Shown here piece after piece: positions 10,631 through 21,078 of a stretch of DNA of 64,000 bases. Under the pieces are notes generated by a model, which saw only the letters and a list, made by a program, of their open reading frames with translations, was not told where the DNA came from and made no database searches. Position 1 is the first letter of the stretch. Each line of letters begins with the position of its first letter. The translations under genes and the position numbers were made by a program. The stretch is from Gracilaria vermiculophylla (taxonomy: Eukaryota > Rhodophyta > Florideophyceae > Gracilariales > Gracilariaceae), in assembly GCA_019155205.2 (NCBI GenBank), contig JAHNZQ020000049.1:1908835-1972834 (forward strand), given 5' to 3'.

Positions 10631-11061
10631 AATGGTGGGTGCGCCCACTATCTATCGTTGCAGAACACGGTAACCGTGATCACCTCTTTGAAAACATTTT
10701 TTTGCCACCATCAATAACGGTATGTTTGGTGCATTGCTGTAAATTATGCGGTTCGGAAATTCCAAACGCACATTTATGTACCTTTTTAAGAATAATATAA
10801 GAGTAGTAGCAATACAGGTTTGCCAAAATACTTCACACATCGAGAAATGTGTACATAACTAGTAGTCCAAAATCAAGACATTTTTAATTATTTCTCTATA
10901 GTTTTCTCGTCAAATTTTGCCCGCAAGAGGAGGTACCGAAATAAACAAAGTATATGTTGCAGAACTCATCCATTCATTGGCAAAATCAGTTTCAAATGTA
11001 TAAACAGTCAAAAAGAGAAATGTAAAACGTGATGCTCTTCCACTCCAACGTTAAAAACATG
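10631..11061. other. AT-rich spacer between element B and the DIRS-like element
   Basis: About 430 bp with no supported gene. The 124-aa plus-strand ORF at 10426-10800 starts inside element B and has no recognisable motif. Confidence 0.45.
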
Positions 11062-11259
11062 GTTTTCGTTGGGTGTAGACGCCCGTTTATGCATATGAAA
11101 CATATTCGACTGCATAGCGAGGCCGGCAACGCATGTGGCGTGTGCGACGCGTACGTGAAATTGATCATTGATCTGTTCACGGGCCGCCGGCGGTGGTCTA
11201 CAAAAGAGAGGCTGAGGCGTAAGCGGTCTGAGTGATCTCCGCCATGCCTCTCTCTCTCC
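11062..11259 (+). repeat. left direct terminal repeat of the DIRS-like element
   Basis: Matches 15661-15858 almost base for base, from TTTCGTTGGGT through CGGGCCGCCGGCGGTGGTC to GCCATGCCT followed by a CT-rich tail, with scattered substitutions. Confidence 0.85.
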
Positions 11260-11347
11260 GAGAGTCCCCATCACTTGGCGGTAGGCACATTCTTATACGG
11301 TCAAATGTAATAGACTGCGCAAACAAAGCGTTTGCAATTTACACAAC

Positions 11348-12589
11348 ATGTCTACTACTCCGTACTTTACTGCAAGCCTGACAATGGTAGAAGACCTTCT
11401 CGTCATAGCTAGGGACGTTGCTAGAGGTATGACGATTGCCGATGCCGGAATCAACTCTGAGTGGATAACGGCTTATGCGGTCATTGCCAGACGATGCCGG
11501 GATGATAAAGACTTTGGTCTTTCTCGCTATCCGTATGAACAAGGGCCATCAGTCGGGGCTTTCACTGGAGGTTTCTTCGAGCATTGGGATTGGCCACTGC
11601 GAAGAAGTATGGAAGCTTACAAAAGCATGAGAGCAGTGTACGAATATGAGGCCAATTATATCATCGCCGCTGGCTTCTGGATGGCATTTCACCAGGCAGC
11701 AATATCGTTACGTCAAAAAGCTCTTGAGGACTAGGAGGACAGAAAGGCTGAACTATACGATGTCTGGGCTATAATTGCTGTTAGGTATGGGCTTCGAGTG
11801 ACAGGACTCAGAGCGGAGTCCTACAAGCTGGTAGCCACAGATCCAACTTATGCCAAGATGGTGTTACTGTGATACTGTCAGCCCTCCTCGCGAGGTAGTA
11901 AAGCACAACGTCCGTTAGGAGTTTTTGTTGACTGCAAAGGCGCGTATTCCTAAAGGTGGTCTCCGGTATCCGCTGTCGCGAGCCGGGGGAATTCTTAAAG
12001 GAGATCGGCAAACACCAAGCGGAGGGGTGGTTCACTGGGCGGACAATGCTCCTACAGGCGCTGCTTTGATGCCACCTGGGGATCGGCGGCTTAGAAACCT
12101 GCGCTGATCGACAAGAGACTCCAACCGGAAAAGTAGATGAAGACCCAAGGGTGCTTGACTTTACTTCCTCAGAGGTGGAGCTCAACCGGCAGATTAAGTA
12201 TCAAGCCGGGAGCCCGCATCGGCAGGTCTCGCTACTGTACTAATTACCTGCCTAAAGTAACTAAAATAAATAATAATTCTACCGTTCCTCAAGGATACTG
12301 TAGCGCACGTGGGCGGAATTATGCACCACGCGGCCCAGCTAATAAAATACGAGCCCTCATTAGGAATACTATACCATAACGGCCAAACCACCCTATTTCC
12401 TTCGAATCCACTGTACTACAGTTACCTAGTCTCGAGCAGAGAAATGACACACCCGCTGCTGATGATCTTGTTGAACCTCTTGAGAAGCTCGACACCCATA
12501 TGACTACTCAACGGATGAAGGCGGTCGCCACCCTCAGCGCTAGCATTGCAACAAAAAAAGCTGGCAGGGGGGTTGCTTGGGACAATTAG
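11348..12589 (+). pseudogene. gag-like ORF of the DIRS-like element, interrupted by solo LTR
   Basis: The first part (11348-11734) starts MSTTPYFTASLTMVEDLL and encodes a mostly helical 128-residue segment. After a TAG, the same frame continues (EDRKAELYDVWAIIAVRYG) to the LTR at 11868. Beyond the LTR the frame resumes at 12426 and ends at 12589 with KKAGRGVAWDN. Removing the LTR and one GTTAC duplicate restores one frame across the junction. Position as first ORF upstream of RT supports a gag-type role; there is no zinc knuckle and no sequence match I can name. Confidence 0.6.
11868..12420 (-). repeat. solo LTR, 553 bp (family copy 2), inside DIRS-like gag
   Basis: Reverse-complement copy of the LTR at 1608-2160, exactly 553 bp. 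It is flanked by GTTAC on both sides (11863-11867 and 12421-12425), a perfect 5-bp target duplication. The insertion therefore post-dates the DIRS-like element. Confidence 0.92.
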
Positions 12590-12597
12590 TCGCCATA

Positions 12598-14343
12598 GTG
12601 CGCCGGCGTCGCCCTCTTTGGCGCGGAACACAGAACCGCATCGAAGAATGGCTCCGTCTGGGCTGCTCGGAGTTCCTCTGCCGGGCAGTTCAATACGTGG
12701 TGTTCGAATCTCCGTGATTGCGCTTCGAGAAAGGGCACGGGGTGGATTTTGCAGACATCCCGCAAACTATGGAGGACAAATCGTTTGCAGCAGCAGACCT
12801 CGTAGAAGGCTGCGGGAACGGAATATATCGGGAGTTATCACAAGACCACGCAATGCGGGCGAAAGAGAACGGATCGGTAATATCTTCCGCCTTCACCGTA
12901 TGGCACGACGGTCCCGAAGGGAAGAAAGGAAGATTCGTTGTCAACCTTTTATCGCAGTCGAAGCATTGGAAGAAAGGATCGGTACGGATGGACTCACTGT
13001 CAGAGTTTGCCATGCAGTTACAGCAAGGGGATCATTTCATACCCTTCGACCTGCAGAAGGGCTATGGCCGTTTACGGCTACACCCGAGCATAAGAAACTG
13101 GTTCATCTTCCGCTACAACAAAAGGTAATACCAGTGCGTGGCCTTACTGTTCGGTTGGGGAAGGTCTCCTCTTTGGTTAACACAAGTAACCCCTCCATTT
13201 GTTCGCTGCTTGCGAGAACGTGGCTTCAGAACGCTGGCTTACATCGACGACTTCCTCATCGTGCTTTCTATCTTCGGAGTTGTAGCAGGCAGGAGACAAT
13301 GCGCTCGAGCATGAAAGGTAGTCATCTCTTTCTTGAAAAAATTCGGCTTGCGGCAAAATCCCTCCAAGGGCTGTTGGTCAGGTTCGACCAGGTTGGAACA
13401 TCTCCGCGTGTTCATCAACAGTATCGAGATGAAATTTCTTGTGGCACCTCGAAAGCTCGAGAAAGTGCGGAGCTTATCGAAGTATATCCTGAAGGACGCT
13501 CGCTTTGGACGAAGATGGGTGAGCAAAAGAAAGATCGAACACTTCTGTGAGGTTTGCGTTGCGCTCTCGTTGAGTATGCCGTGGGCCGGGTTCTATACCC
13601 GATCACTCTACTCGGACATGTCAGGAAACAGAGCGCAGGACACACGAAGTCGTGTTCGCCTGAGCCACCAAAGCATAAGAGATCTCCGTCAATGGAAGCA
13701 ACTCAGCTCCCAAGAACTGAGTGAACGCCCAATGGTTCCCCCTACCCCTTCTGCGGCTTTGCACACGGATGCAGCGGAAGTTGGTTACGGAGGAACCTTC
13801 AACGCCGAGGACCTCAAACCGGGAGTGAACGGGTCTTGGAGAGCTCAAGGAATATGCAGCTGGAGAGATCGAGCACAATCCATCAGTTATCGCGAATTAA
13901 AGGCCATTCGCATGCATCTCTCAGGAAACCTCGCGCGGAAGAATAGCAAATAACATCATCATAACCTGCTCCTACAAGTCGACAACCAGGCCGTGGTGCA
14001 TATCACCAATGCCTTTGTTTCGGCTTCAAGGCCACTGATAAGGGAGCTTCGCAAACTCAAGTTGTTGCTGGACAGGCTCGGTATGCGGCTCCGCTCGGAG
14101 TGGATTCCTTCGGTTGCGAACAAGTTTGCAGATGGTCTCTCGCGACGCTTCTACCGAGGAGACTTACAGTTCAAGCGGCGTCTAAGACATTCCGTCGTGG
14201 CTAGTACGACAGCACCCCGAAACTCGTTTCCATACCGTCCTATAGGAGAACTTCCGCAGTTTCTGCGCCGTCAAGCATACGCGGAGCTGGCGTCCAAGTG
14301 GGACAGGAATCCAGTACGCCTCTGTGCCCCCCAGTGGACTTGA
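12598..14343 (+). pseudogene. reverse transcriptase - RNase H of the DIRS-like element
   Basis: One frame carries the polyprotein, broken by in-frame stops at about 12715, 13126, 13312 and 13951. Reverse transcriptase blocks in order: KGRFVVNLLSQSKHW, FIPFDLQKGYG (first Asp), LLFGWGRSP, LAYIDDFLIVL (YIDD catalytic pair), FGLRQNPSKGCW and LEHLRVFINS. RNase H blocks follow: LHTDAAEVGYGG, ISYRELKAI, LLLQVDNQAVVHITNA and ANKFADGLSRRFY. This DIRS-type RT plus RNase H, with the Asp-Glu-Asp-Asp positions visible, is followed directly by the recombinase region. Readable but inactive. Confidence 0.85.
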
Positions 14344-14638
14344 TATCGTCCACAATCCACAAGTTGAGAACAACGGCAGCTCCGGCGATGCTCCTGATCC
14401 CTCACTGGCCACGGCAGGAATAGTGCCAAGCGGCTCTGCGGATGGCTTCTCGCGTCGAAGAGCTATGAGCTCTATTGCACACCACTTGAGCCGGATATCG
14501 GAAAATGAACCCGAATTGGAGCCTCCTACTGCTCGAAATTAACATGTAGCGATGAGTCGATCAGGGCGATGAGTGGCTTTAGCAGACGCCACATTGGCTC
14601 GGTTGGGTTCCATGCAAGCCAAAAAAGGCATCCTCTGA

Positions 14639-15610
14639 TCAGCAGAGCTCCTGTCCGACTACCCATGGAGCGGACGCACGGTTGCCAGTCGAAACTCGCA
14701 ATGGCGGGCGTGGATCAAATTCTGCATCGTCGAAAATCGAACTGTGCTTCCGGTGACAGAGGCGCTTATGATTGCGTTTGTCGGATGGCTGGCAGCTGAG
14801 CGAGAGGCCGGGAGGCGCAGCGTGAGTAGCACTTCTCTACCGCAGTACTGTAGTGCAGTGCGGCAGATGCAACTTACGCTAACAGGCACGCCGGTCCCAA
14901 ACTTTCCATTCATAGCGCACGTTGTTCACGCATACCAACTCTTGGAAGAGACAGATCTCCCTCAACTGGACGTTCGGTGCGGAGTCCCGGCTGCGGTTAT
15001 TCAGGCAATTTGGGGACTCGGCATGACAACCACATCTGTCGCAACCCTACGAGATAGCGCAATGATAGTGTTTGCCTATTGCATAAACGGCTTGCAAGAC
15101 AGCTCAGTCACATCCGTACTCGCGGAGAATGTCGCATTCGCAGACGACGAGATCCTAGTTCGATTAACGGTTTTGAAAGGAAAGCCTGCGAGCAGAAGCC
15201 AGCTTGTGAAGTACAAGCGCGTGTCCGAGGCCCCTTCACTGTTGGACCTATGGCGGCGTTTTCGACTGGCGAGGGGACGGCATCCTTGCTTTTTTGGTTT
15301 GCACGGTGAGCGCAATCCACTTGCGGCACAGACCACAATGCGGGCGTTGACCAGATGCTTAACTGCTTTGAGCATTCGTCCACCTGAGGGTAGTAAGTAT
15401 ACATCGCATTCTCTGCGGACCGGTTCGCATACGGAACAAGTTCTGTTAGGATTTCCGCTCGAGATCCGACTAGCTCACTCTGGATGGGGTGTGAACAGTG
15501 GATTGGAAATGGCTAGCACGTACTTTGACCGTATAATCGTGTTGTCACCAGCGTCGTTCTGGGTTTTTGGTCATCCCTTTCACAGGGTGACCGCTGCCGC
15601 CGCTGAGTAG
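14639..15610 (+). CDS. tyrosine recombinase of the DIRS-like element
   Basis: Open from 14639 with no ATG until about 14768, so the native start is lost or lies upstream. The N-terminal core-binding part (GRTVASRNSQWRAWIKFC, then EALMIAFVGWLAAER) resembles SAM-like phage-integrase N-domains. The catalytic part has YTSHSLRTGSHTE (the His and Arg of the H-x-x-R box), then LAHSGW (third His/Trp position) and ASTYFDRI, where the Tyr is the expected nucleophile. The first catalytic Arg is probably in LRDSAMIVFAYCINGL. Order and spacing fit YR-retrotransposon recombinases that insert a circular DNA intermediate. The ORF ends 50 bp before the right terminal repeat. Confidence 0.8.
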   Translation, partial: SAELLSDYPWSGRTVASRNSQWRAWIKFCIVENRTVLPVTEALMIAFVGWLAAEREAGRRSVSSTSLPQYCSAVRQMQLTLTGTPVPNFPFIAHVVHAYQLLEETDLPQLDVRCGVPAAVIQAIWGLGMTTTSVATLRDSAMIVFAYCINGLQDSSVTSVLAENVAFADDEILVRLTVLKGKPASRSQLVKYKRVSEAPSLLDLWRRFRLARGRHPCFFGLHGERNPLAAQTTMRALTRCLTALSIRPPEGSKYTSHSLRTGSHTEQVLLGFPLEIRLAHSGWGVNSGLEMASTYFDRIIVLSPASFWVFGHPFHRVTAAAAE

Positions 15611-15660
15611 CGGCCGCCGTAGATGCGGAAGATGACCGATGCGCGGTCAAAAGAATTGGG

Positions 15661-15858
15661 GGTTTCGTTGGGTTTAGACGCCCATTTATGCATATGAAAC
15701 ATATTCGACTGCATAGCGAGGCCGACCACGCATGTGGCGTGCGCTACGCGTACGTGTAATTGATCATTGATCTGTTCACGGGCCGCCGGCGGTGGTCCAC
15801 AAAGGAGAGGCTGAGGCGCCGGTGGTCTGAGTAATCACCGCCATGCCTTTCTCTCTCC
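15661..15858 (+). repeat. right direct terminal repeat of the DIRS-like element
   Basis: Partner of 11062-11259. It is followed by a C-rich run (CCCACCCACCC) not present after the left copy. Confidence 0.85.
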
Positions 15859-16381
15859 CCCCCACCCACCCTAAAAATCATGCCTCTCTCTTGTGTTTAT
15901 TTAATTGGCTTAATATTTAGGCTGTCATACGTTTCAAAAGGGTTCACGTCCATGATTGCTGGAGATTACGGTGACAGGGGGGCCCCCCAAAAGGGGGGCT
16001 TCCTTCCTTACACGTCAGTGCGCAGACATCCCCAGCGTACGCCAAATTTCCAGACGCACTCACTTACAGTCGCCAGTGCGATATTGAGGTGATGGCTCAG
16101 TCTCTGAGGCGGTATTTATGCCAGACGCTGGAGTCCACAGGGGCTAGAAGACGTGATTTCAAATCACACTGGTGACATGAAAAATATCTGGTAGACTACT
16201 CTAGAACTATACTGGCATTTTACGAAAGTGGCCGTTCTAGAGGTTGGGTACCGTAAAAGGAATTTGTTTCAAAACATTAGAAGTTCAAAAAATATTTTAA
16301 TCTGTAGTAATTGAACACAGGACCATACATTGCGTACGTTAGGATCATCGGGTTTGAGAAATTTTAAAGACACACTACGTA
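15859..16381. other. spacer with a G6/C6 hairpin
   Basis: No gene supported; the 70-aa ORF at 15880-16092 has no motif. Within it, 15977-15988 is the palindrome GGGGGGCCCCCC and 15983-15998 is a C6-AAAA-G6 hairpin. Confidence 0.5.
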
Positions 16382-16508
16382 AAGTGCGTTTCAAAATCAT
16401 ATCACGCCTAAAAAACGCGCCAAAATAGTACTGTAGTGCGCCTTTTGCAAAGCATATAAGTAAAAACAGTTTCATAATCATAACAATACATCATCAACAT
16501 CCATCAAT

Positions 16509-18105
16509 ATGGCTCGAGGATCACCTCTTTCGCGCTTCGAACAGCTTGAAATTGTACAATTGAAAGCGAACGGTAAGTCATATGCCAAAATTGTCCGACA
16601 TTTGAAGCGCCATCCTGCCACAATTCTCCGGATTCTTAAAAACCCAGCAAGTTATGGAGAAAAAAAATCTACAGGGCGTCCCATTCTTCTCAGTCCAGCA
16701 AATAAGCGCGGTATTAAGCGGGAGTTATGTCGAGGAAAACTTTCGTGCAAAAATATTGCAAAAAACTTAAACCTCAACTTATCTAAAGCACCAATATGGA
16801 GGGAAATTAATAAGGAAAATTTGTTCAAGTATAAAAGTGAAGTGCAACGCCCGCTAGGCGGCCTTTTTTTGGCACTTCGTCTTTTTCCGGAAGTCCCAGT
16901 TAGTTCCTTGTTTATGACTAGGAATACCCGGCAGGGCCGGTGAGGGTGATGCACACGTGGCAACCGGCTGGTCGATATGCGCCGTGGCAAGCGAACCGCA
17001 CGTGTTACACGCGTTGCGCCACAATGGCGAACAGAACGATAGATACAATTTCACTATTTATTTAGTTATTACACTGGGCAGTCTACTGCACTTAGTGCAG
17101 CGGCAACCGCCGCTGCACCTCAGTAAACTTCCCCAACGAGGGTGTTCTTGATAATAGCACTCCCAAAAAGGGGTGTTCTTCATCAGAGCGTGGCTCTAAG
17201 CGCGCGCGCCTTCGGCGGTACTAGCTCCTTGAGGAGAGGTATCCCGTTGCACACGGCCCGCTTATTCCCCTTGCGCGCCTAATAGAACCCCACTCTGGGC
17301 CCATTATCTCCCACTGTNNNNNNNNNNNNNNNNNNNNNNNNNNNNNNNNNNNNNNNNNNNNNNNNNNNNNNNNNNNNNNNNNNNNNNNNNNNNNNNNNNN
17401 NNNNNNNNNNNNNNNNNCAGGCATTTCACTACAAAAAGGATGAGGAAAACTTTCTTTCTGGAAGAACATCATAAGCAAAAATGAGTTTCTTGGTGTACTA
17501 ACATGGCGAACTGGAAAGACGAATGGAACACAGTAATATTTTCTGATGAAAAAAAGTTTAACTTGGATGGTCCAGATTGTTTTAAGTATTACTGGCATAA
17601 TCTTAGAAAAGACCGTTCAGAATTTTATATAAGACACTCGGGAGGCGGTTCTGTAATGGTATGGGCTGGTATATCAAAGTATGGAAAAACAGAAAATGCC
17701 TTTATTGATGAGAATATGGACTCTGCACGCTATCCGGAAGTCTTTTATAACTACATGCTACATTTTGGATATCGTGTACACATAGAAAATTGTGTTTTTC
17801 AACAAGATAATGCCCCGGTACACAAATCGAAATTGATGTCAGACTGGCTACAAGAAGCAAGCATTCATGTCATGGAATGGCCAGCGCGCTCACCGGACTT
17901 GAACCTCATTGAAAATGTATGAGGTCTATTATCAAGGATGGTTTATGGCCATGGTAGGCAATTCAGCACAGATTTTGATTTAAAAAACTGTAATAAGAAT
18001 TGCTGGGACAAAATTTCAGTTTCGACAATTAATGGCTACATCAATTCAATGCCTAAACGCTGTATTAGCGTTATTTAGCAAAAAGGTGGGAAAATTAGTT
18101 ACTAA
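16509..18105 (+). pseudogene. Tc1-type DD34E transposase of element C (split, inactivated)
   Basis: The N-terminal part (16509-16840) starts MARGSPLSRFEQLEIVQLK, with a helix-turn-helix around SYAKIVRHLKRHPATILRIL, a TGRPILLSP hook and a second helix region ending ENLFKYK. The insertion and gap follow. The C-terminal part (from 17418) has [18 protein letters not shown] (first Asp), SGGGSVMVWAGISKYG, FQQDNAPVHKS (second Asp) and WPARSPDLNLIENV (Glu). Thirty-four residues lie between the second Asp and the Glu, so the triad is DD34E and is complete. A TGA follows ENV where related copies have Trp, and further stops occur, ending at KGGKISY. Dead through the insertion and nonsense changes. Confidence 0.83.
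16841..17417. other. unidentified sequence inserted in element C, ending in a 100-N gap
   Basis: The transposase frame stops matching its relatives at about 16841 and resumes at about 17418. The insert begins TGAAGTGCAACGCC, is GC-richer than its host, and runs into N (17318-17417); the right flank begins CAGG. TG...CA boundaries would suit an LTR-type element, but no target duplication is visible. Hairpins at 17086-17118 are a landmark. The ORFs inside it show nothing recognisable. Confidence 0.5.
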
Positions 18106-18268
18106 GTTGCCAAAAGAGACTTCAAGTTGATAAAGTTGTTATGTTTTTGAAACGGTTTTTGGATTTGAATTTATTTTGAAACTCAATTTTGTAAAGTAGC
18201 CGCACAGTACCGAAATCATCATTTTTTTACTTTGACACCAACGTGTTATGATTTTGAAACAGACAGTA

Positions 18269-19000
18269 GATAAGGGAAGTTAGGTATTTCAGAATGCAGT
18301 TTGATGTTTGTTTAATGTTAGGGTCATAAAGTATTTTTCGATGGAAATTACAAGAATACTTGTAAAATTAAATGACTCAACGTTTTTGAATGAAAACTCA
18401 AAGTTTTGTGTTGAAAAGTTTCACATTTTTGAGCTTTTGTGAATGTTTTGATTGTATATGATTTGAGGTTGGGCATTCTATTTTCCATCATTAACTTGCA
18501 CATTGAAGGTTAAGTTTGAAATGCTTGGTATTTTCCTTTCCATGAGAAAACAATCAATTAATAAAAGAGGGGCCGCACAAACTGACGTAAGCATGAGAGT
18601 GTTTTTGCCTAGTTGTCTGACAAAACTGTTAAAAAACCTGATTCTGAGCTTTGGGATTTCTATTTAATTAGAGTCATATTGTTATCTTGATGGTTTTTAT
18701 TTTGAAGGAAAGAAGTCTTGAATTTGTAGGTGCAGAAGAGTACAAGGTTTTTTAATATTGAAAGACTATGATTGACTGGAAGGAATACTAAAAAAAAAAG
18801 TGGATTGGGGGAATAAATATGAAGCTTCAATGTGTTATTTTGGTGAGTATCAAAGACCAAAGCGGATCATTGGTTCGCCCTATGACGTCGGCAACGTCGT
18901 GTCGAATCGGCTCCTGTCGTGCATCAGTCTCTGCATTGGGCGTCTATAACACTATCGTCCTGTGTAGAGTCATTGCTTTGTTGCAATTGATCACCGCGCC
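18269..19000. other. AT-rich intergenic region, upstream of SLY1
   Basis: No gene supported. The last 150 bp are GC-richer and include a CCAAT-like/TATGACGTC stretch (about 18880-18893), a plausible SLY1 promoter; this is weak inference. Confidence 0.4.
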
Positions 19001-20980
19001 ATGGCGCCGAAGTCGGCAGCCGTCTTCGCCCTGCGGCGCGCGCAGCGCCTCGTGCTGAGCCGCGTGCTCTCGGTTCCAGACAGTTTGCATTGGCAGGTGT
19101 TGTTATGTGATACCTTCTCACACACGCTCATCGACGCTCTTTTCCCACCTCCATTGCTGCGCAAGCACGGCGTCACACTCCATGCGCTTGTCGCCAACTC
19201 ACACCAGGCTATCCCTGATGCCAACGCACTCTACATCATCGCCCCGACAGCCGAAAATATCGCTTATGTTGCCCAGCATCTCGCAGCGCCCGCCCTGTTC
19301 GACACTGCTCGCCTGGCGTTCGTTAGCTCCGCTTCTTCTGCAGTAATTGCTGCCCTCGCCGCTCAACTTCCTGTACCGTCTCCCATCACCTTTTGCGCCG
19401 ACCTGTACTCGCACTTTATCAGCCTAGATCGCGATCTTTTCACGCTGCATATACCTAATTCTTACGAAAGGCTTACTGCCGCTCACGAGGAACAAAGTCT
19501 CAACCCTTTGATCGATCGCGTCGTCTCTGGCCTGTTTTCGGTCATGCTTACTCTCGCGGTGCTACCCATCATCCGCGCCCAGCCGGGCGGCCCCGCAGAA
19601 GCCGTGGCTGCCGGCCTAGACGCCAAGCTGCGCTCAAGCCTTGCACTCTTTCAGTCTTCATCGCTTTCGAATCGAGCTCTGTCCTTCCGTAGACCGCTGC
19701 TCCTGCTTTTGGACCGTGACATCGACTATCTGTCCATGCTGCATCATACCTGGACCTACCAAGCGCTTGTACATGATTGTCTGGATATGAGTTTTTATGC
19801 GGTGAACCTCAACCGTATTCAGCTGGAGAAAAAGGAGCGAGTGACTTATCGACTCGACAAAGAAAATGATGAGTTTTGGAGCGCTAATGCAGCTGCGCCG
19901 TTTCCTGACGTTGCAGAAGCGATTGAGAAGGCCTTGACTCAGTATCGAACCGATGTTGACCAAATCAACTGCAAGGCAGCACCTGATTCTTCAGCCGAAT
20001 CTCCGGTGCGCACCGATCAATTGGCAAGCGCCATTTCTTCACTGCCTGAACTGTCGAAACGGAAGCAAAACATCGATGTTCATACTAACATTGCAACCGA
20101 ACTCCTAAAAAATATTAATCGCCGCTCACTTGATACCTTTTTCGAGCTTGAGAGCCGCATTTTCGCCGAACAACCAGCTGTGTCTTCTGTTGCTGCTCAG
20201 GAGTACAAAGTCACCATATTGGAACTGCTCAAAGGAGTGCGCGAAACGTCTACTGGCGAAAAAAGAGGTGAGGGCACTTCATCGGATCGCCTCCGCTTGT
20301 TTCTCATATACTATACTGTGTTCGGAAAGTATCTATCTGAGACTGACATGGCCGAATTTCGCTCGGTGCTGCAAAATGCTGGCGCAGACACTTCTTTGAT
20401 TGCCCACTTGGGCCGCCTCAACCGTTACAGACATGATCTTGTCAATGAAGCCTCTTTGACCAGTGGAACCATGAATGCGGCAAGACTCAAAGGACTAATG
20501 ACCAGTGTTGTTAATCGCGGTTATCGAAGCTTCGCAAATGTTGCTCAGAACGCGAAGAAGCTCATCATTGAGCAAAGGAAATCGTTTACTGTAGCCAGCG
20601 TGCTTGATATATTCATGAGTGAGCAAGCAAGAGCAAGAAATGAGTCGCTGGCAAGTGTTCTTGAGGAATATTTACTCTATGACCCAAAGCTGCTTCCATC
20701 TGCCGGCAATATACCTCTTGAACAAACGGCAACGCGTTTCTCTACTGCGGAAAATCCCTCTGCTGCAAGAAAAACTTCGCATAGAACGGTTTTTACGGAC
20801 GCTATTGTGTTTATCGTCGGTGGTGGTAACTATGTAGAGTATGACAACTGTACCGAACCAATACCGTCCAATTCGAATTCGAATTCTTCGAGAAACGTTT
20901 TGTACGGCACAACAGAACTTCTAACTGCTGAAGACTTTCTAGAACAGCTATCTACAGTTGCCAAGCGAGGTGCGGGTTAG
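19001..20980 (+). CDS. SLY1: SLY1/SCFD1-type Sec1/Munc18 protein
   Basis: A 659-residue SM-family protein, uninterrupted. Sly1 binds the syntaxin-5/Sed5 SNARE and promotes SNARE assembly in ER-Golgi transport. Diagnostic blocks: domain 1 WQVLLCDTFSHTLIDALF; IIAPTAENIAYVAQHL; SPITFCADLYSHF; then RPLLLLLDRDIDYLSMLHH, WTYQALVHDCLDM and NLNRI (about residues 226-270), which is the Sly1 signature around the domain 2/3a boundary. Near the C-terminus, AIVFIVGGGNYVEYDN (about 605-620) matches the Sly1 GGGNYxEY element rather than Sec1, Vps33 or Vps45. Length fits the family (about 640-670). The ATG sits in a good context (GCGCCATGGCG), and no upstream in-frame ATG is needed. The RABL3-like gene is convergent, about 100 bp away. 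Confidence 0.92.
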   Translation: MAPKSAAVFALRRAQRLVLSRVLSVPDSLHWQVLLCDTFSHTLIDALFPPPLLRKHGVTLHALVANSHQAIPDANALYIIAPTAENIAYVAQHLAAPALFDTARLAFVSSASSAVIAALAAQLPVPSPITFCADLYSHFISLDRDLFTLHIPNSYERLTAAHEEQSLNPLIDRVVSGLFSVMLTLAVLPIIRAQPGGPAEAVAAGLDAKLRSSLALFQSSSLSNRALSFRRPLLLLLDRDIDYLSMLHHTWTYQALVHDCLDMSFYAVNLNRIQLEKKERVTYRLDKENDEFWSANAAAPFPDVAEAIEKALTQYRTDVDQINCKAAPDSSAESPVRTDQLASAISSLPELSKRKQNIDVHTNIATELLKNINRRSLDTFFELESRIFAEQPAVSSVAAQEYKVTILELLKGVRETSTGEKRGEGTSSDRLRLFLIYYTVFGKYLSETDMAEFRSVLQNAGADTSLIAHLGRLNRYRHDLVNEASLTSGTMNAARLKGLMTSVVNRGYRSFANVAQNAKKLIIEQRKSFTVASVLDIFMSEQARARNESLASVLEEYLLYDPKLLPSAGNIPLEQTATRFSTAENPSAARKTSHRTVFTDAIVFIVGGGNYVEYDNCTEPIPSNSNSNSSRNVLYGTTELLTAEDFLEQLSTVAKRGAG

Positions 20981-21078
20981 CCATGACGATAGGATACATG
21001 CGTTAGCAACCTCGAGAGAGGCTGGCGTTTCTACCTTCGGCTAAAGTGATCCCCCTTATGATTCTTGCCATGAGCTAG

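Larger units (their letters stand above)
11062..15858 (+). mobile_element. DIRS-like (tyrosine recombinase) retroelement
   Basis: About 4.8 kb between two direct repeats of about 198 bp (11062-11259 and 15661-15858). The ORF order is gag-like (11348-12589), RT-RNase H (12598-14343), tyrosine recombinase (14639-15610), as in the DIRS/Ngaro/PAT order. No integrase or protease is seen, consistent with that order. Direct end repeats resemble PAT/Ngaro more than DIRS1, but I could not find the second (B) repeat pair of a split-repeat layout. A solo LTR (11868-12420) sits inside the gag-like ORF. Several stop codons make this copy inactive. Confidence 0.78.
16382..18266 (+). mobile_element. Tc1-type transposon C (interrupted)
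   Basis: Bounded by TA (16380-16381 and 18267-18268). Outer end motifs GTTTCAAAATCATA near 16388 and, inverted, near 18243-18262; inner copies near 16465 (TTTCATAATCATAACA) and, inverted, near 18138-18155 (ATGTTTTTGAAACGG). Same IR/DR architecture as A but a different repeat variant. The relic at 47993-49192 is the same family. An insertion with an assembly gap (about 16841-17417) splits the transposase. Confidence 0.78.

Noticed and set aside
12546..13550. 334-aa plus-strand ORF over the RT region
   Set aside because: Longer than the true RT frame only because that frame has stops. RT motifs (YIDD, FDLQKGYG) are in the other frame.
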